A DNA stretch of 64,000 bases, from NCBI GenBank assembly GCA_009744235.1, contig WPHV01000006.1, positions 334,985 to 398,984 on the forward strand. Direction: 5' to 3'. Shown piece after piece: positions 1-8,852 of this stretch (positions are counted from its first letter, which is position 1; the number at the start of each line of letters is the position of its first letter). The notes under the pieces are model-generated. The model searched no databases. It was not told the DNA's origin and saw only the letters and a list, made by a program, of their open reading frames with translations. The translations under genes were made by a program, and so were the position numbers. This stretch comes from Gillisella vitis (lineage in GTDB: Bacteria > Pseudomonadota > Alphaproteobacteria > Rhizobiales > Rhizobiaceae).

Positions 1-1
1 G

Positions 2-658
2 ATCAAGATTGGCCGACGCGGTTCGCTGTCAGGCGAGATCGTCGTCAAGGGCGTCCAGGGCCATGCCGCCTATCCGCATCTGGCCGACAATCCGGTGCGG
101 GGCGTGATCAAGCTTGCGGAAGCGCTGATGCATCCGGCCTTCGATGCGGGAACGGAAAATTTTCAGCCTTCCAATCTCGAGGTGACGACGATTGATGTCG
201 GCAATGCTGCTACCAATGTCATTGCGGCCCGTGCCAGCGCCAAATTCAACATTCGCTTCAACGATACCTGGACCGCCGAGACGCTCAGGGCAGACATCAT
301 TGCCCGGCTTGATGCGGCCAGCGCCGACCCGCTGCTGCGACCGGGCCGCCCGCCAATTGCCTATGAGCTTGCCTGGGCCGACCGGCCAAGCCAGGTGTTC
401 CTGACCCGCAACAATGCGCTGATCTCGTCCTTGAGTGCGGCCATTGAAAAAATGACCGGCAGAACGCCAGCCCTGTCGACAACAGGTGGCACGTCTGACG
501 CCCGCTTCATCAAGGATTACTGCCCGGTGGTGGAATTCGGCCTTGTCGGCCAGACCATGCATATGGTCGATGAGCGGGTCGCCGTCCCGGACCTGGAGGC
601 GTTGACCGGCATATATGGCGCCTTCATCAGCAGTTGGTTTGCCCATGCCGGGGCTTAA
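2..658 (+). CDS. dapE: Succinyl-diaminopimelate desuccinylase, C-terminal part (partial at left edge)
   Basis: Hydrolyses N-succinyl-LL-diaminopimelate in the cytosolic lysine/peptidoglycan precursor pathway. The reading frame is open from base 2, so the start lies outside the window; about 218 residues are visible. The stretch GRRGSLSG followed by QGHAAYPHLADNP is characteristic of the lid/dimerisation domain of DapE-type M20 peptidases, and the late TTGGTSDARF motif lies in the catalytic domain. The N-terminal metal ligands are not in the window. The stop codon overlaps the likely start of the next gene, which suggests an operon. Nothing suggests that the visible part is damaged. Confidence 0.93.
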   Translation: MKIGRRGSLSGEIVVKGVQGHAAYPHLADNPVRGVIKLAEALMHPAFDAGTENFQPSNLEVTTIDVGNAATNVIAARASAKFNIRFNDTWTAETLRADIIARLDAASADPLLRPGRPPIAYELAWADRPSQVFLTRNNALISSLSAAIEKMTGRTPALSTTGGTSDARFIKDYCPVVEFGLVGQTMHMVDERVAVPDLEALTGIYGAFISSWFAHAGA

Positions 659-1241
659 GGAGGTTGAAATCTACCTGACCGGGATCTGGCTGTTGCTGAA
701 GGGCGACCGCCAGGGGTTCAGTTATCTCGACCTGTCCGACCGGGGCGTCAGCCGCTCCTTCTGGTCCATCGCCTGGTCCTTGCCGGCTATGATGTTTTCC
801 TGGGTGTTCTGGTATCAGGCGTTGCTGGAAGATATTCCGGTCTATGCGCAGACGCGGACCCTGTTTTTCCTGCGCATGACGATGATCGATCTTGCCAGCT
901 GGATGTTGCCGCTGATTTTGGTTGGTTTCGTCTGCCGCTTCTTCTCGATTGACAACCGCTTCAACGCCTTAGTGGTGACGTCCAACTGGTTTGCACTGCC
1001 GATTGCCTATGCCAATGCGCTGCTGATCGCCATATCCGTCCTGATGCCGGGGCTCGGGCAGGTGGTGATCTTGCTCTGGCTGTTGCTTCTGCTTGGCCTG
1101 GTTGGTGGCGTGTTCCGGCTGACATCGGCAGTATTGGATGGCCAGACCCTGCTGGTCTCGACCATCACCGTGGTCATGCTGGTACCGACAACCCTGCTGT
1201 CGGAATTCCTGGAGCACTATCTGGAGGTCGCACCGCTATAA
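645..1241 (+). CDS. Conserved multi-pass membrane protein of unknown function
   Basis: About 198 residues with four or five hydrophobic segments (for example around SIAWSLPAMMFSWVFWYQ, DLASWMLPLILVGFVCRF and VVILLWLLLLLGLVGGVF), so an inner-membrane protein. I do not recognise a catalytic motif. The ATG at 645 overlaps the dapE stop; a strong AAGGAGG at 657-663 lies just inside this frame and has no well-spaced in-frame ATG after it, so the start is not certain. The overlap with dapE suggests co-transcription but gives no functional link. Confidence 0.7.
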   Translation: MPGLKEVEIYLTGIWLLLKGDRQGFSYLDLSDRGVSRSFWSIAWSLPAMMFSWVFWYQALLEDIPVYAQTRTLFFLRMTMIDLASWMLPLILVGFVCRFFSIDNRFNALVVTSNWFALPIAYANALLIAISVLMPGLGQVVILLWLLLLLGLVGGVFRLTSAVLDGQTLLVSTITVVMLVPTTLLSEFLEHYLEVAPL

Positions 1242-1374
1242 AAGCCAGTTTTTGATCGCCACGGCATTTGCTGGCATTTTTCAGCGCTTGACCGATCGCT
1301 CTGTACCGGACAGGATTTTTTTACATCGGCCGACAAGACCCATGATAGCCTAAGCTCACAATGAGGATTCTCTG

Positions 1375-1971
1375 ATGATCAAACGCCGGACACTGGTTGC
1401 AGCCGCCGCTTGCCTTGCCGCGCCCGGTTTGCTGAGGGCCAAGCAGCCCGGCTCGCAGGAGATTTTCTTCGACAAGGATATTCCCGTGCTGGGCAATCCA
1501 AAAGGCGATGTCACCATTGCCGAATTCTTCGATTATCAATGTGGCTACTGCAAAACCTATCATCCTGTCGTCAGCAAAGTGGTAAAGGAAGACGGTCATG
1601 TGCGGCTGGTGATGAAGGATTGGCCGGTTTTCGGGCCGCCATCGGTTTTTGCGGCTCAGGCCGTGCTGGCCATTGCAAACCCTGCCCAGTACCAGGCGGC
1701 GCAGGATGCCCTGCTCAATCTCAAGGGTGGATTGACGCAGGATTCCGTTTTCCAGGCGCTTGAAAGCGTTGGTGTCGATATGGCAGAGGTCAAGGCTGCG
1801 GCAAACAAGAACAGCAATAAGATTTCGCGCTTGCTCGATCGCAACTGGCTCCAGGCGCAAGCGCTGAATTTTCGCGGTACGCCATCCTTCGTCATCGGCA
1901 CGACGCTCTATCCCGGCGCGCTGGATGAAAAAGCCCTGAAGGAGGCGATTGCCAAGGCGAGGGCTGCATAA
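1375..1971 (+). CDS. DsbA-family periplasmic thiol-disulfide protein
   Basis: A 198-residue thioredoxin-fold protein. It starts with a twin-arginine-like or Sec signal (MIKRRTLVAAAACLAAPG) and carries the redox motif CGYC inside FFDYQCGYCKTYHP, followed by the cis-Pro segment RGTPSFVIG near the C terminus. This layout matches periplasmic DsbA/DsbG-like oxidoreductases (Thioredoxin_4 type). It probably oxidises or isomerises disulfides in exported proteins; the client is unknown. A GAGGA ribosome-binding site precedes the ATG. The glycerate kinase gene follows after a few bases. Confidence 0.88.
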   Translation: MIKRRTLVAAAACLAAPGLLRAKQPGSQEIFFDKDIPVLGNPKGDVTIAEFFDYQCGYCKTYHPVVSKVVKEDGHVRLVMKDWPVFGPPSVFAAQAVLAIANPAQYQAAQDALLNLKGGLTQDSVFQALESVGVDMAEVKAAANKNSNKISRLLDRNWLQAQALNFRGTPSFVIGTTLYPGALDEKALKEAIAKARAA

Positions 1972-1979
1972 GTTTGGTG

Positions 1980-3278
1980 ATGGCTCCGCTGACGCTTGCC
2001 CCCCGTTCCTTTCTGGCCTCACTGTTTGCTGCCGCCGTTGCCGCGGCCGATCCGCTCAATGGTATCCGAACCCATTTGCCCGCAAGGCCGAAAGGCCGCA
2101 CCGTAGTAGTCGGCGCGGGCAAAGGTGCCGCCCAGATGGCCGCAGCCCTTGAAACGCTATGGGACGGCCCGCTGGAAGGCGTCGTCGTTACCCGATACGG
2201 CTATGGCTGCCCGCTCGCCAAACTTGAACTGCTCGAAGCGGCCCATCCGGTGCCTGATGCCAATGGTCTCGTCGCAGCTGAGCGGCTGAAACAAGCCATT
2301 GCCCCGCTTGGTCCTGATGATCTGGTGATTGCCCTGATCTGCGGCGGCGGCTCGGCACTGCTGCCCGCTCCTCCGACAGGTATGACGTTGGAAGACGAGA
2401 TCGACCTTAACAGGCAATTGCTGGCCTGCGGTGCGCCGATCAGCGCGATGAACGTGGTGCGCAAACATCTGTCAACGATCAAGGGTGGAAGACTGGCGGC
2501 CTTGACCAGAGCACCCGTCGTCAGTCTGATCGTTTCCGATATTCCCGGCGACAATGCGGCGCATGTTGCCTCTGGCCCGACCGTGCCGGATGCCTCGACC
2601 CGTCATCAGGCGCTGGAGATTGTTCGCGCCTATGGTTTGCGCCTGCCGCAGACGGCATTGGATCACCTGAATTCTCAAGCCGCCGATGCGCCCCGGCCGG
2701 ACAATCCCGCTTTTGCCCGCAACCGGCATCATGTCATCGCGTCAGCCAGCGTCTCGCTGGAGGCAGCAGTGCTTGCCGCAGAAGCGGCTGGCGTGCGCGC
2801 TGCGATCCTGTCCGACAGTATCGAGGGGGAAGCGCGCGATGTGGCTGGCGTTCATGCCGCGCTAGCCCGTGAAATCGCGGCCAAGGACCGGCCATTTCCC
2901 AAGCCCGTGGTATTGCTGTCCGGTGGCGAAACTACGGTCACCATGAAAAACCAAGGGGTGCAACCCACAGGGCGCGGTGGGCGCAACGGCGCTTTCGCGC
3001 TCGCCATGGCGTTGGGCATTGCTGGTCACGATATCGAGGCTGGTCACGGTATCGAGGTACTGGCCGCCGACACCGATGGTATTGATGGCACAGAAAACAA
3101 TGCTGGTGCCTTTGTCGATGGCACCAGCATTATCAGGTTGAAACAACTGGGGCTGGATGGCGCACACCTGCTCGATGCCCATGACAGCTACAGCGCCTTT
3201 GAAGCGCTGGGCGACCTGTTCGAGACCGGCCCGACTGGCACCAATGTCAATGATTTCAGGGCAATCCTGATCCGTTGA
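1980..3278 (+). CDS. Glycerate 2-kinase, GckA/TtuD (MOFRL) family
   Basis: About 432 residues of the MOFRL glycerate kinase family, which phosphorylates D-glycerate to 2-phosphoglycerate in the serine-cycle, glyoxylate or tartrate routes. Visible landmarks are the N-terminal VVGAGKGAAQMA, the glycine-rich ICGGGSALLPAPP, the VRKHLSTIKGGRLA segment, and the C-terminal GRGGRNGAFALA and AADTDGIDGTENNAGAF motifs. The frame also has in-frame TTG (1974) and GTG (1977) codons just before the ATG, so the exact start is uncertain. Older annotations often call this family hydroxypyruvate reductase; the sequence favours the kinase. Confidence 0.88.
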   Translation: MAPLTLAPRSFLASLFAAAVAAADPLNGIRTHLPARPKGRTVVVGAGKGAAQMAAALETLWDGPLEGVVVTRYGYGCPLAKLELLEAAHPVPDANGLVAAERLKQAIAPLGPDDLVIALICGGGSALLPAPPTGMTLEDEIDLNRQLLACGAPISAMNVVRKHLSTIKGGRLAALTRAPVVSLIVSDIPGDNAAHVASGPTVPDASTRHQALEIVRAYGLRLPQTALDHLNSQAADAPRPDNPAFARNRHHVIASASVSLEAAVLAAEAAGVRAAILSDSIEGEARDVAGVHAALAREIAAKDRPFPKPVVLLSGGETTVTMKNQGVQPTGRGGRNGAFALAMALGIAGHDIEAGHGIEVLAADTDGIDGTENNAGAFVDGTSIIRLKQLGLDGAHLLDAHDSYSAFEALGDLFETGPTGTNVNDFRAILIR

Positions 3279-3289
3279 GCACCCGCAGA

Positions 3290-4279
3290 TTATGCGGGCG
3301 TCACTTCATCGGCCTCGTATTTATAGGTGGTCGAGCAGAACTCGCAGGTCACGGAAATCTCGCCTTCTTCTTCGCTGGCGGCGATTTCTTCCGCGGTAAA
3401 GCCCTTGAGCACGCCCTTGATCTTGTCGCGGGAACAACTGCACCGATCATGAACGGCTTGCGGTTCATAAACCCGGACGCCACGCTCATGGAAAAGCCGG
3501 AACAGTAGCCGTTCGGTGCCGATCTGCGGATCGGTCAATTCGTCGCCATCGATGGTTTCCACCAGCATCCGGGCTTCCGCCCAATTGTCATCATCCGGAC
3601 CGTCATAGTTGTTATCGTCGCCATCACCGCCCGGCAGGTCGCCCTGATGCATACGCTCCGGCGCCTCCGGCAGGAATTGCGCGATCAACCCGCCAGCGCG
3701 CCAGCTATGGCGCGGCTTGCCGGAACTATCTCGATCAAACAGCTCGGCCACGGCCAGACGCACCCGCGTCGGGATCTGCTCCGACTGGCGAAAATAGAAA
3801 CCGGCAATGTCTTCCAGCGAGGAGCCATCCAGCGGCACGATGCCCTGATAGGGCTGCATGTAATTGCCCTGATCGATGGTAAAGGCCAGGATGCCCGCGC
3901 CAAGCAGGTCGGTCGGTGTCGATTTGCCGTCCGCCAGTGCCTGCGCCAATCGCTCTTCGTCAAAGCGGGCATAGGCACGGACATTTTCCGGCGTGGCAAA
4001 ATCACAGACCAGCAAATCGACCGGGCCATCGCTCTTGGTCTGCACGATGAACTTGCCTTCGAATTTCAGCGAGGTACCGATCAGCACCGTCAGCGCAATC
4101 GCCTCGGCCAGCAGGCGGGCAACAGCCGGTGGATAGTCATGCCGATCCAGGATGGTGTTGAGCAAAGGCCCAAGCTGGACCGCGCGGCCCCGCACATCCA
4201 GACCATCGACCTGGAAGGGCACGACCCGGTCATCGCCGGCAAAGCCGAACTCGCCCAACGCGCTCAATTTGTCTGTCAT
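3290..4279 (-). CDS. hslO: Redox-regulated holdase chaperone Hsp33
   Basis: Cytosolic chaperone activated by oxidation of a zinc-bound cysteine cluster. The protein is 329 residues from the ATG at 4279, which has AGGAG upstream. The N-terminal domain begins MTDKLSALGEFGF. The C-terminal redox switch is complete: CSCS in HDRCSCSRDKIK and CEFC in CEFCSTTYKY supply the four zinc ligands. An acidic insert rich in Asp/Asn (around DGDDNNYDGPDDDNW) lies in the middle. It is downstream of argD-argF on the same strand but separated from argF by about 290 bases, so it may be transcribed separately. Confidence 0.95.
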   Translation of the reverse strand: MTDKLSALGEFGFAGDDRVVPFQVDGLDVRGRAVQLGPLLNTILDRHDYPPAVARLLAEAIALTVLIGTSLKFEGKFIVQTKSDGPVDLLVCDFATPENVRAYARFDEERLAQALADGKSTPTDLLGAGILAFTIDQGNYMQPYQGIVPLDGSSLEDIAGFYFRQSEQIPTRVRLAVAELFDRDSSGKPRHSWRAGGLIAQFLPEAPERMHQGDLPGGDGDDNNYDGPDDDNWAEARMLVETIDGDELTDPQIGTERLLFRLFHERGVRVYEPQAVHDRCSCSRDKIKGVLKGFTAEEIAASEEEGEISVTCEFCSTTYKYEADEVTPA

Positions 4280-4570
4280 GGCACAACTCCTGGCACGAAT
4301 GCATCCCTGGATGAATGCAGGGCAACGCCATGCATCTACCGCACGGCGCTGCAATCTAAAATGACTGCATGACGATTATTTGGTCAAGGTAGGTTCACAG
4401 CGACCTGTCCGAACCGAGGAAAAGCCCATGCCTCGAAACAAGACGGACAAATGGTATCTTACCGCTTCAAGATCAAGCGGTAAAATTGCGCATCAGCCAT
4501 GCTCTCGCAATCTCGCGGGGCAGCGCATCCTGCAACCCCGCTATTTAAGGCTTTCAACAGCCTGAAACCG
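4280..4570. other. argF-hslO intergenic region with hairpin and repeat fragment
   Basis: No gene is seen here. An inverted repeat TTACCGCTT / AAGCGGTAA with a 7-base loop lies at 4459-4483, without a T-run on either strand. Near hslO, 4316-4372 contains CGCACGGCGCTG (4340-4351), shared exactly with the palindromic mosaic at 34282-34293, so this part is probably a degenerate copy of that dispersed repeat. Confidence 0.5.
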
Positions 4571-5488
4571 TCAAACCGCGCCAAAGCACCAGGCGAGAAT
4601 GGACTTCTGGGCATGCAGCCGGTTTTCCGCCTCGTCGAACACGACCGATTGTGGCCCGTCGATCACTTCATCGGTCACTTCTTCCCCGCGATGAGCGGGT
4701 AAGCAGTGCATGAACAATGCATCGGGCTTTGCCTGCTTCATCAGGGCGGGATTGACCTGGAAGGGCTGGAATACGTTATGGCCGCGTGCCTTGTGCTCCA
4801 GGTTCATCGATACCCAGGTATCGGTGATCACGGCATCGGCACCGGTCACGGCCCGGTCGGCATCATGGCACAGCATAATCTCGCCGCCATTGTTGCGCGC
4901 CCAGTTGAGGATCTGGTCTTCCGGCTCAGAGCCCATTGGCACTGCCATGTTCATCCGGTAGCCGAAGCGGGCCGCCCCTTCCACCAGCGAATGCAGGACA
5001 TTGTTGCCATCACCCGTCCAGGCCAGCGTCTTGCCCCGGATCGGGCCGCGATGTTCCTCGATGGTCATGATGTCAGCCATGATCTGGCAGGGATGGGTCA
5101 GGTCGGTCAACGCATTGATCACCGGAACAGTGGCGTGCTCGGCCAGTTCCAGCAGGCGGTTGTGATCGGTGGTGCGGATCATGATCGCGTCGACATAGCG
5201 CGACAGAACCTTGGCGGTATCGCCAATCGTCTCGGCGCGGCCAAGCTGCATTTCCGTGCCGGACAAAAACAGCGTCTCGCCGCCCAGTTGTCGCATGCCG
5301 ACATCGAAGGAGACGCGGGTGCGGGTCGATGGCTTTTCGAAGATCATCGCCAGCATCTTGCCGGCCAGCGGCTTATCCGCTGTTCCGGCCCGGGTCCTGG
5401 TCTTGCGCTGATGGGCGTCGGACAGAATAGAGTGAAGGTCCTCGGACGTCATGGCCGAGAGATCGAGGAAGTGTTTCGGGGATGCCAT
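4571..5488 (-). CDS. argF: Ornithine carbamoyltransferase, anabolic
   Basis: Makes citrulline from ornithine and carbamoyl phosphate in arginine biosynthesis. The 305 residues are full length for the family. The carbamoyl-phosphate site [10 protein letters not shown] is near residue 53, the ornithine-binding DTWVSM loop and the HCLPAHRG motif are in the C-terminal domain. It follows argD after 15 bases on the same strand, so the two are almost certainly one operon. Expression may be set by the leader hairpin upstream of argD. Confidence 0.97.
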   Translation of the reverse strand: MASPKHFLDLSAMTSEDLHSILSDAHQRKTRTRAGTADKPLAGKMLAMIFEKPSTRTRVSFDVGMRQLGGETLFLSGTEMQLGRAETIGDTAKVLSRYVDAIMIRTTDHNRLLELAEHATVPVINALTDLTHPCQIMADIMTIEEHRGPIRGKTLAWTGDGNNVLHSLVEGAARFGYRMNMAVPMGSEPEDQILNWARNNGGEIMLCHDADRAVTGADAVITDTWVSMNLEHKARGHNVFQPFQVNPALMKQAKPDALFMHCLPAHRGEEVTDEVIDGPQSVVFDEAENRLHAQKSILAWCFGAV

Positions 5489-5503
5489 GGTGTTACCTGT
5501 CGT

Positions 5504-6712
5504 TCATGCCTGAGCGATTTTGAGGGCGGCCTGCACGGACAAGGCCTCTGCGGCCTGTTCGATGCGCTTGAGGCCTTCTCGGGCCTGTTCGGCAGTCAGC
5601 GTCAGAGGCGGAAGCAGGCGGATGACGTTATCACCAGCCGGAACGCCCAGGATATGCTCGTGGCGCATTGCATGCAGCAGTTCGGAGGATGGCACCGCAG
5701 CCTTGATGCCGAGCATCAGGCCTTCGCCGCGCACGTCTTCGATCACGCCTGGAAAACGGTCTTTCAGACCGGCCAGACCCTGGCGGAAGACCAGAGCTAC
5801 ATCGCGGACATTTTGCAGGAAGTCATCGGCCAGAACCAGATCGAGAACGGCATTGCCGACCGCCATGGCCAGCGGGTTGCCGCCATAGGTCGTGCCGTGC
5901 ACGCCAGCCGTCATGCCGGACGCAGCCTCGTCTGTGGCAAGGCAGGCACCGAACGGAAAGCCGCCGCCGATACCCTTGGCCACCGCCATGATATCGGGGG
6001 TGAGGCCAGCCCATTCATGGGCAAAGAACTTGCCCGTCCGGCCAACGCCCGACTGCACTTCGTCGAGAATGAGCAGCAGGCCCTTTTCGTCGCAGATTGC
6101 CCGCAATTCACGCAGGAACTCGGTCCCGACGACGCGGATACCGCCTTCGCCCTGGATCGGTTCGATCAGCAATGCAGCCGTGCTGTCGGTAATCGCCGCC
6201 TTCAAGGCGTCGAGGTCGCCGAACGGCACCTGGTCAAAGCCGGGCGCCTTGGGGCCGAAGCCTTCAAGATATTTTTCCTGGCCGCCCGCCGCGATGGTGG
6301 CGATGGTGCGGCCATGAAAGGCACCCTCGAACGTGATGATATGGAATTTTTCCGGATGGCCCTTGCTATAGTGATAGCGGCGAGCCGTCTTGATGGCGCA
6401 TTCCAGCGCTTCAGCACCGGAATTGGTGAAGAATACCTTGTCGGCAAATGTCGCCTCGACCAGCCTTGCGGCCAGGCGTTCCTGGCCGGGAACTTCGTAA
6501 AGGTTCGAAAGATGCCAGACTTTCTCCGCCTGGCTTTTCAACGCCTCGACGAGATGCGGATGCGAATGGCCGCAGGACGTCACGGCGACGCCGCCGGCAA
6601 AGTCGAGATATTGCTCGCCTGTTTCAGTATAAAGCCACGGGCCCTCGCCTCGCTCGAAACGCAGCGGCGCACGTGAAAACGTGTTGAACAGCGGCGTTGA
6701 TGTCTGAGCCAT
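5504..6712 (-). CDS. argD: Acetylornithine aminotransferase
   Basis: PLP-dependent class III aminotransferase converting N-acetylglutamate semialdehyde to N-acetylornithine. 402 residues from the ATG at 6712, which has AAAGGA upstream; the open frame extends further, but homologues begin near [16 protein letters not shown]. Landmarks are the phosphate-binding [10 protein letters not shown], the cofactor aspartate in [14 protein letters not shown], and the Schiff-base lysine in [11 protein letters not shown]. It is the first gene of argD-argF, and a terminator-like hairpin lies about 80 bases upstream in its leader. Confidence 0.97.
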   Translation of the reverse strand: MAQTSTPLFNTFSRAPLRFERGEGPWLYTETGEQYLDFAGGVAVTSCGHSHPHLVEALKSQAEKVWHLSNLYEVPGQERLAARLVEATFADKVFFTNSGAEALECAIKTARRYHYSKGHPEKFHIITFEGAFHGRTIATIAAGGQEKYLEGFGPKAPGFDQVPFGDLDALKAAITDSTAALLIEPIQGEGGIRVVGTEFLRELRAICDEKGLLLILDEVQSGVGRTGKFFAHEWAGLTPDIMAVAKGIGGGFPFGACLATDEAASGMTAGVHGTTYGGNPLAMAVGNAVLDLVLADDFLQNVRDVALVFRQGLAGLKDRFPGVIEDVRGEGLMLGIKAAVPSSELLHAMRHEHILGVPAGDNVIRLLPPLTLTAEQAREGLKRIEQAAEALSVQAALKIAQA

Positions 6713-6783
6713 GACGGAAAATCCTTTCGAGCGGCTTTTTGAAGTCTGAACGATGTTGCATGCCAACCACCGAAAAACCGGTG

Positions 6784-6817
6784 GAAAAATCAAAAATGCC
6801 GCCTTTCGGCGGCATTT
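6784..6817 (-). terminator. Hairpin plus U-run in the argD leader (terminator or attenuator)
   Basis: Read on the minus strand this is AAATGCCGCC, a GAAA tetraloop, GGCGGCATTT and then TTGATTTTT. That is a 10-bp GC-rich stem followed by a U-rich tail, the form of an intrinsic terminator. The only minus-strand transcript that could reach it is the argD leader, since gcrA runs the other way. It ends about 70-80 bases before the argD start codon. Confidence 0.65.
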
Positions 6818-6969
6818 GCACTATTCCGGCTTCCGCCAGCGTTGTCAACAAAACATAGGGGCAAAGGTATTGCAACCGGATCGTACCGAGATGTTCTTGG
6901 AAACCCTCTTGATGAGATCGCATCGATAAAAAATCGGTGGATAGCAAGTTGGGGAAAAGCCTGAAATTC

Positions 6970-7005
6970 GATTCACGATGATTCGGCGACTCTTGTCACG
7001 GAGTC
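6970..7005. promoter_or_regulatory. Cluster of four GANTC (CcrM) methylation sites upstream of gcrA
   Basis: GATTC at 6970-6974 and 6980-6984, GACTC at 6988-6992 and GAGTC at 7001-7005 lie within 36 bases, where chance would give about one per 256 bases. A fifth is at 7113-7117. GANTC is the CcrM target in alphaproteobacteria, and GcrA acts at such methylated promoters. Confidence 0.65.
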
Positions 7006-7019
7006 AGGCTCACACTAGG

Positions 7020-7034
7020 TTAATGACGAATTAC
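7020..7034 (+). promoter_or_regulatory. CtrA-like box upstream of gcrA
   Basis: TTAA, seven bases, TTAC: one mismatch from the consensus TTAA-N7-TTAA. CtrA represses gcrA in Caulobacter, so the position is sensible. A single such match could be chance. Confidence 0.4.
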
Positions 7035-7152
7035 TACACTGCATGCGGCGGAAACAGTCACCGACAACACGAGGAAAGTTGGGTTCCGGAACCTTCTGGG
7101 ACATGGATGATGGATTCCGCGTCAAGCGCGTGCACCAGGCGGAGATTGCGGC

Positions 7153-7704
7153 ATGAACTGGACGGACGAGCGAGTTGAAAGACTCACGAAATTATGGGCC
7201 GAAGGCCTGAGCGCAAGTCAGATTGCGACACAGCTTGGCGGCGTCAGCCGGAATGCCGTGATTGGCAAGGTGCATCGGTTGTGCCTTCCGGGCCGCGCCA
7301 AGGCAGGCGGTCCTACTGCCACGCCAGCGCGCACACCCAAGCGGCCAGCACCGTCCACGCCCCGCGCACCGAACTTTGCCGCACGCACGCCTTCGAGCGC
7401 GCCGCGTCCAGCCGCGCGCACTGCTGCGGCGACCGCGCTGAACGACGATCTCGACATGGATGTCACCGAGAACATGGCTGTCCTGCCGGTTCTCAACACC
7501 ACCATCCTGCCAGCCTCGCGCCGTCTGTCGCTGACAGACCTCACCGAGCGGACCTGCAAATGGCCGGTTGGCGACCCGATGACCGATGAGTTTCACTTCT
7601 GCGGCTGCGATAGCCAGGATAATTCGCCCTATTGCAAATATCACGCGAAGCTCGCCTACCAGCCGGTAAACGAGCGGCGCCGGGCTGCCGCTAACGCCCG
7701 CTGA
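7153..7704 (+). CDS. gcrA: Cell-cycle regulator GcrA
   Basis: Alphaproteobacterial transcription factor that binds RNA polymerase sigma70 holoenzyme and activates promoters carrying methylated GANTC. 183 residues. The N-terminal DNA-binding helix-turn-helix begins MNWTDERVERLTKLWAEG and continues through SRNAVIGKVHRL. The middle is a basic Ala/Pro/Thr-rich linker. The C-terminal sigma-interacting domain starts LTERTCKWPVGDP and contains FHFCGCDSQ. It stands alone, convergent with phoB across a strong bidirectional terminator. Confidence 0.95.
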   Translation: MNWTDERVERLTKLWAEGLSASQIATQLGGVSRNAVIGKVHRLCLPGRAKAGGPTATPARTPKRPAPSTPRAPNFAARTPSSAPRPAARTAAATALNDDLDMDVTENMAVLPVLNTTILPASRRLSLTDLTERTCKWPVGDPMTDEFHFCGCDSQDNSPYCKYHAKLAYQPVNERRRAAANAR

Positions 7705-7735
7705 TCTCTGCCCGTGATCTCCGATCGCATGTCAT

Positions 7736-7766
7736 AAAAAAAGCGAGCCGCCCGGCTCGCTTTTTT
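7736..7766. terminator. Bidirectional intrinsic terminator between gcrA and phoB
   Basis: A-run, GCGAGCCG, CC loop, CGGCTCGC, T-run: a perfect 8-bp GC-rich stem extended by A/T tracts on both sides. It can end transcription from gcrA on plus and phoB on minus. Confidence 0.9.
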
Positions 7767-7808
7767 CGTTCCACTGGGTTTTCGGTCCATAAAAACCGTG
7801 CAGCGATC

Positions 7809-8492
7809 TTATGCTTCCATCGAATAGCCGGCGCCGCGCACCGTGCGGATCACGTCCTGCATATTGGAAAAGTTGAGCGCCTTGCGCAGCCGTCCGACAT
7901 GGACATCGACCGTGCGCTCGTCCACGTAAATGTCATGGCCCCAGACGCCATCCAGCAGTTGAGAGCGGGAAAACACCCGGCCGGGTGAGGTCATCAGGAA
8001 TTCCAGCAGCCGGAATTCGGTCGGGCCGAGGCGCACTTCGCGGCTCTTGCGATGGACACGGTGGGTTTCGCGATCAAGCTCGATATCGCCGCAGCGCAGC
8101 AGGCTGGACAGAACTTCCGGCTTGGCGCGGCGCAGCATAGCCTTGACACGGGCCATCAGTTCCGGCGTCGAGAAAGGCTTGACGACATAGTCGTCGGCAC
8201 CGGTGGCAAGTCCACGCACCCGCTCGCTCTCTTCGCCGCGCGCCGTCAGCATGATGATCGGCAGGCGCTCGGTATCGGGCCGCATCCGCAGGCGGCGACA
8301 TAGCTCAATGCCGGAAACACCCGGCAACATCCAATCGAGGATCAGCAGATCCGGTACCCGTTCCTGCAGGCGAAGCTCGGCTTCGTCTCCCCGCAGAATG
8401 GTTTCGACCTCATAGCCTTCAGATTCCAGATTATAACGCAAAAGGACGCTCAGGGCTTCTTCGTCTTCAACGACGGCAATTTTCGGCAGCAT
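7809..8492 (-). CDS. phoB: Phosphate regulon response regulator PhoB
   Basis: OmpR-type response regulator that binds Pho boxes when phosphorylated by PhoR under phosphate limitation. 227 residues from ATG 8492 (MLPKIAVVEDEE), which has AAGG upstream; an in-frame TTG at 8510 has no good ribosome site. The receiver domain holds the acidic pair VVEDEE, the phospho-acceptor in LLILDWMLPG and the lysine of VVKPFSTPEL. The winged-helix domain ends ERTVDVHVGRLRKAL. It closes the phosphate cluster and is separated from phoU by about 360 bases with an internal hairpin, so it may have its own promoter. Confidence 0.96.
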   Translation of the reverse strand: MLPKIAVVEDEEALSVLLRYNLESEGYEVETILRGDEAELRLQERVPDLLILDWMLPGVSGIELCRRLRMRPDTERLPIIMLTARGEESERVRGLATGADDYVVKPFSTPELMARVKAMLRRAKPEVLSSLLRCGDIELDRETHRVHRKSREVRLGPTEFRLLEFLMTSPGRVFSRSQLLDGVWGHDIYVDERTVDVHVGRLRKALNFSNMQDVIRTVRGAGYSMEA

Positions 8493-8852
8493 TCGATCCC
8501 ATACCTTCAATGAGAGAGTCTTCCCGCAAGCCCTTCCTTGTCCGCTCTGGCGAAAAAGAACATGGCAATACGAGAATTTCGATGTTTACAGCATGTTTGC
8601 GCTTTATGATGGCGCTCTACTGTGACTGGAAGGCTGGCCTGTCGCCACAGGTCGAACCTTCGGGTGAAGCCCCCACCCCATTTGGCGTCAGACGCTGAGC
8701 TGTCCGATGCCAATCTCCGTCATGGTTTCATACCGGCAGCCATAGACCATGGCTCCTGGTATGCTTTTCTCTGATATCTCAAGATCTTGACACCTTGAGA
8801 TATCAGCATGTCAGTCAACGCGAGGATGAGTCACTATCCTCGCACTGTCATC
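8493..8852. other. phoU-phoB intergenic region
   Basis: 360 bases without a gene. A perfect 13-bp inverted repeat lies at 8771-8806, with a second palindrome inside it. I found no convincing Pho box in front of phoB. Confidence 0.5.
8771..8806. repeat. Nested inverted repeat between phoU and phoB
   Basis: CTGATATCTCAAG and CTTGAGATATCAG are perfect 13-bp arms around a 10-base loop. The left arm also belongs to the palindrome TCAAGATCTTGA (8779-8790), so two exclusive foldings are possible. There is no T-run, so this is not an ordinary terminator; it may be a processing or attenuation site, or a protein-binding site. Confidence 0.6.

Larger units (their letters stand above)
6713..7152. other. 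argD-gcrA divergent intergenic region
   Basis: A 440-base gap without a convincing gene. It holds the argD leader hairpin (6794-6817), a cluster of GANTC sites (6970-7005, plus 7113-7117) and a CtrA-like box (7020-7034) before gcrA. The left part therefore serves argD and the right part gcrA. Confidence 0.6.

Noticed and set aside
4706-6676. 656-codon plus-strand open frame opposite argF and argD
   Set aside because: It spans the argF-argD junction antisense, has no protein-like motif and arises from high-GC codon bias of the real genes.
8510-8770. Pho box in front of phoB
   Set aside because: CTGTGAC and CTGTCGC occur but without the 11-base repeat.
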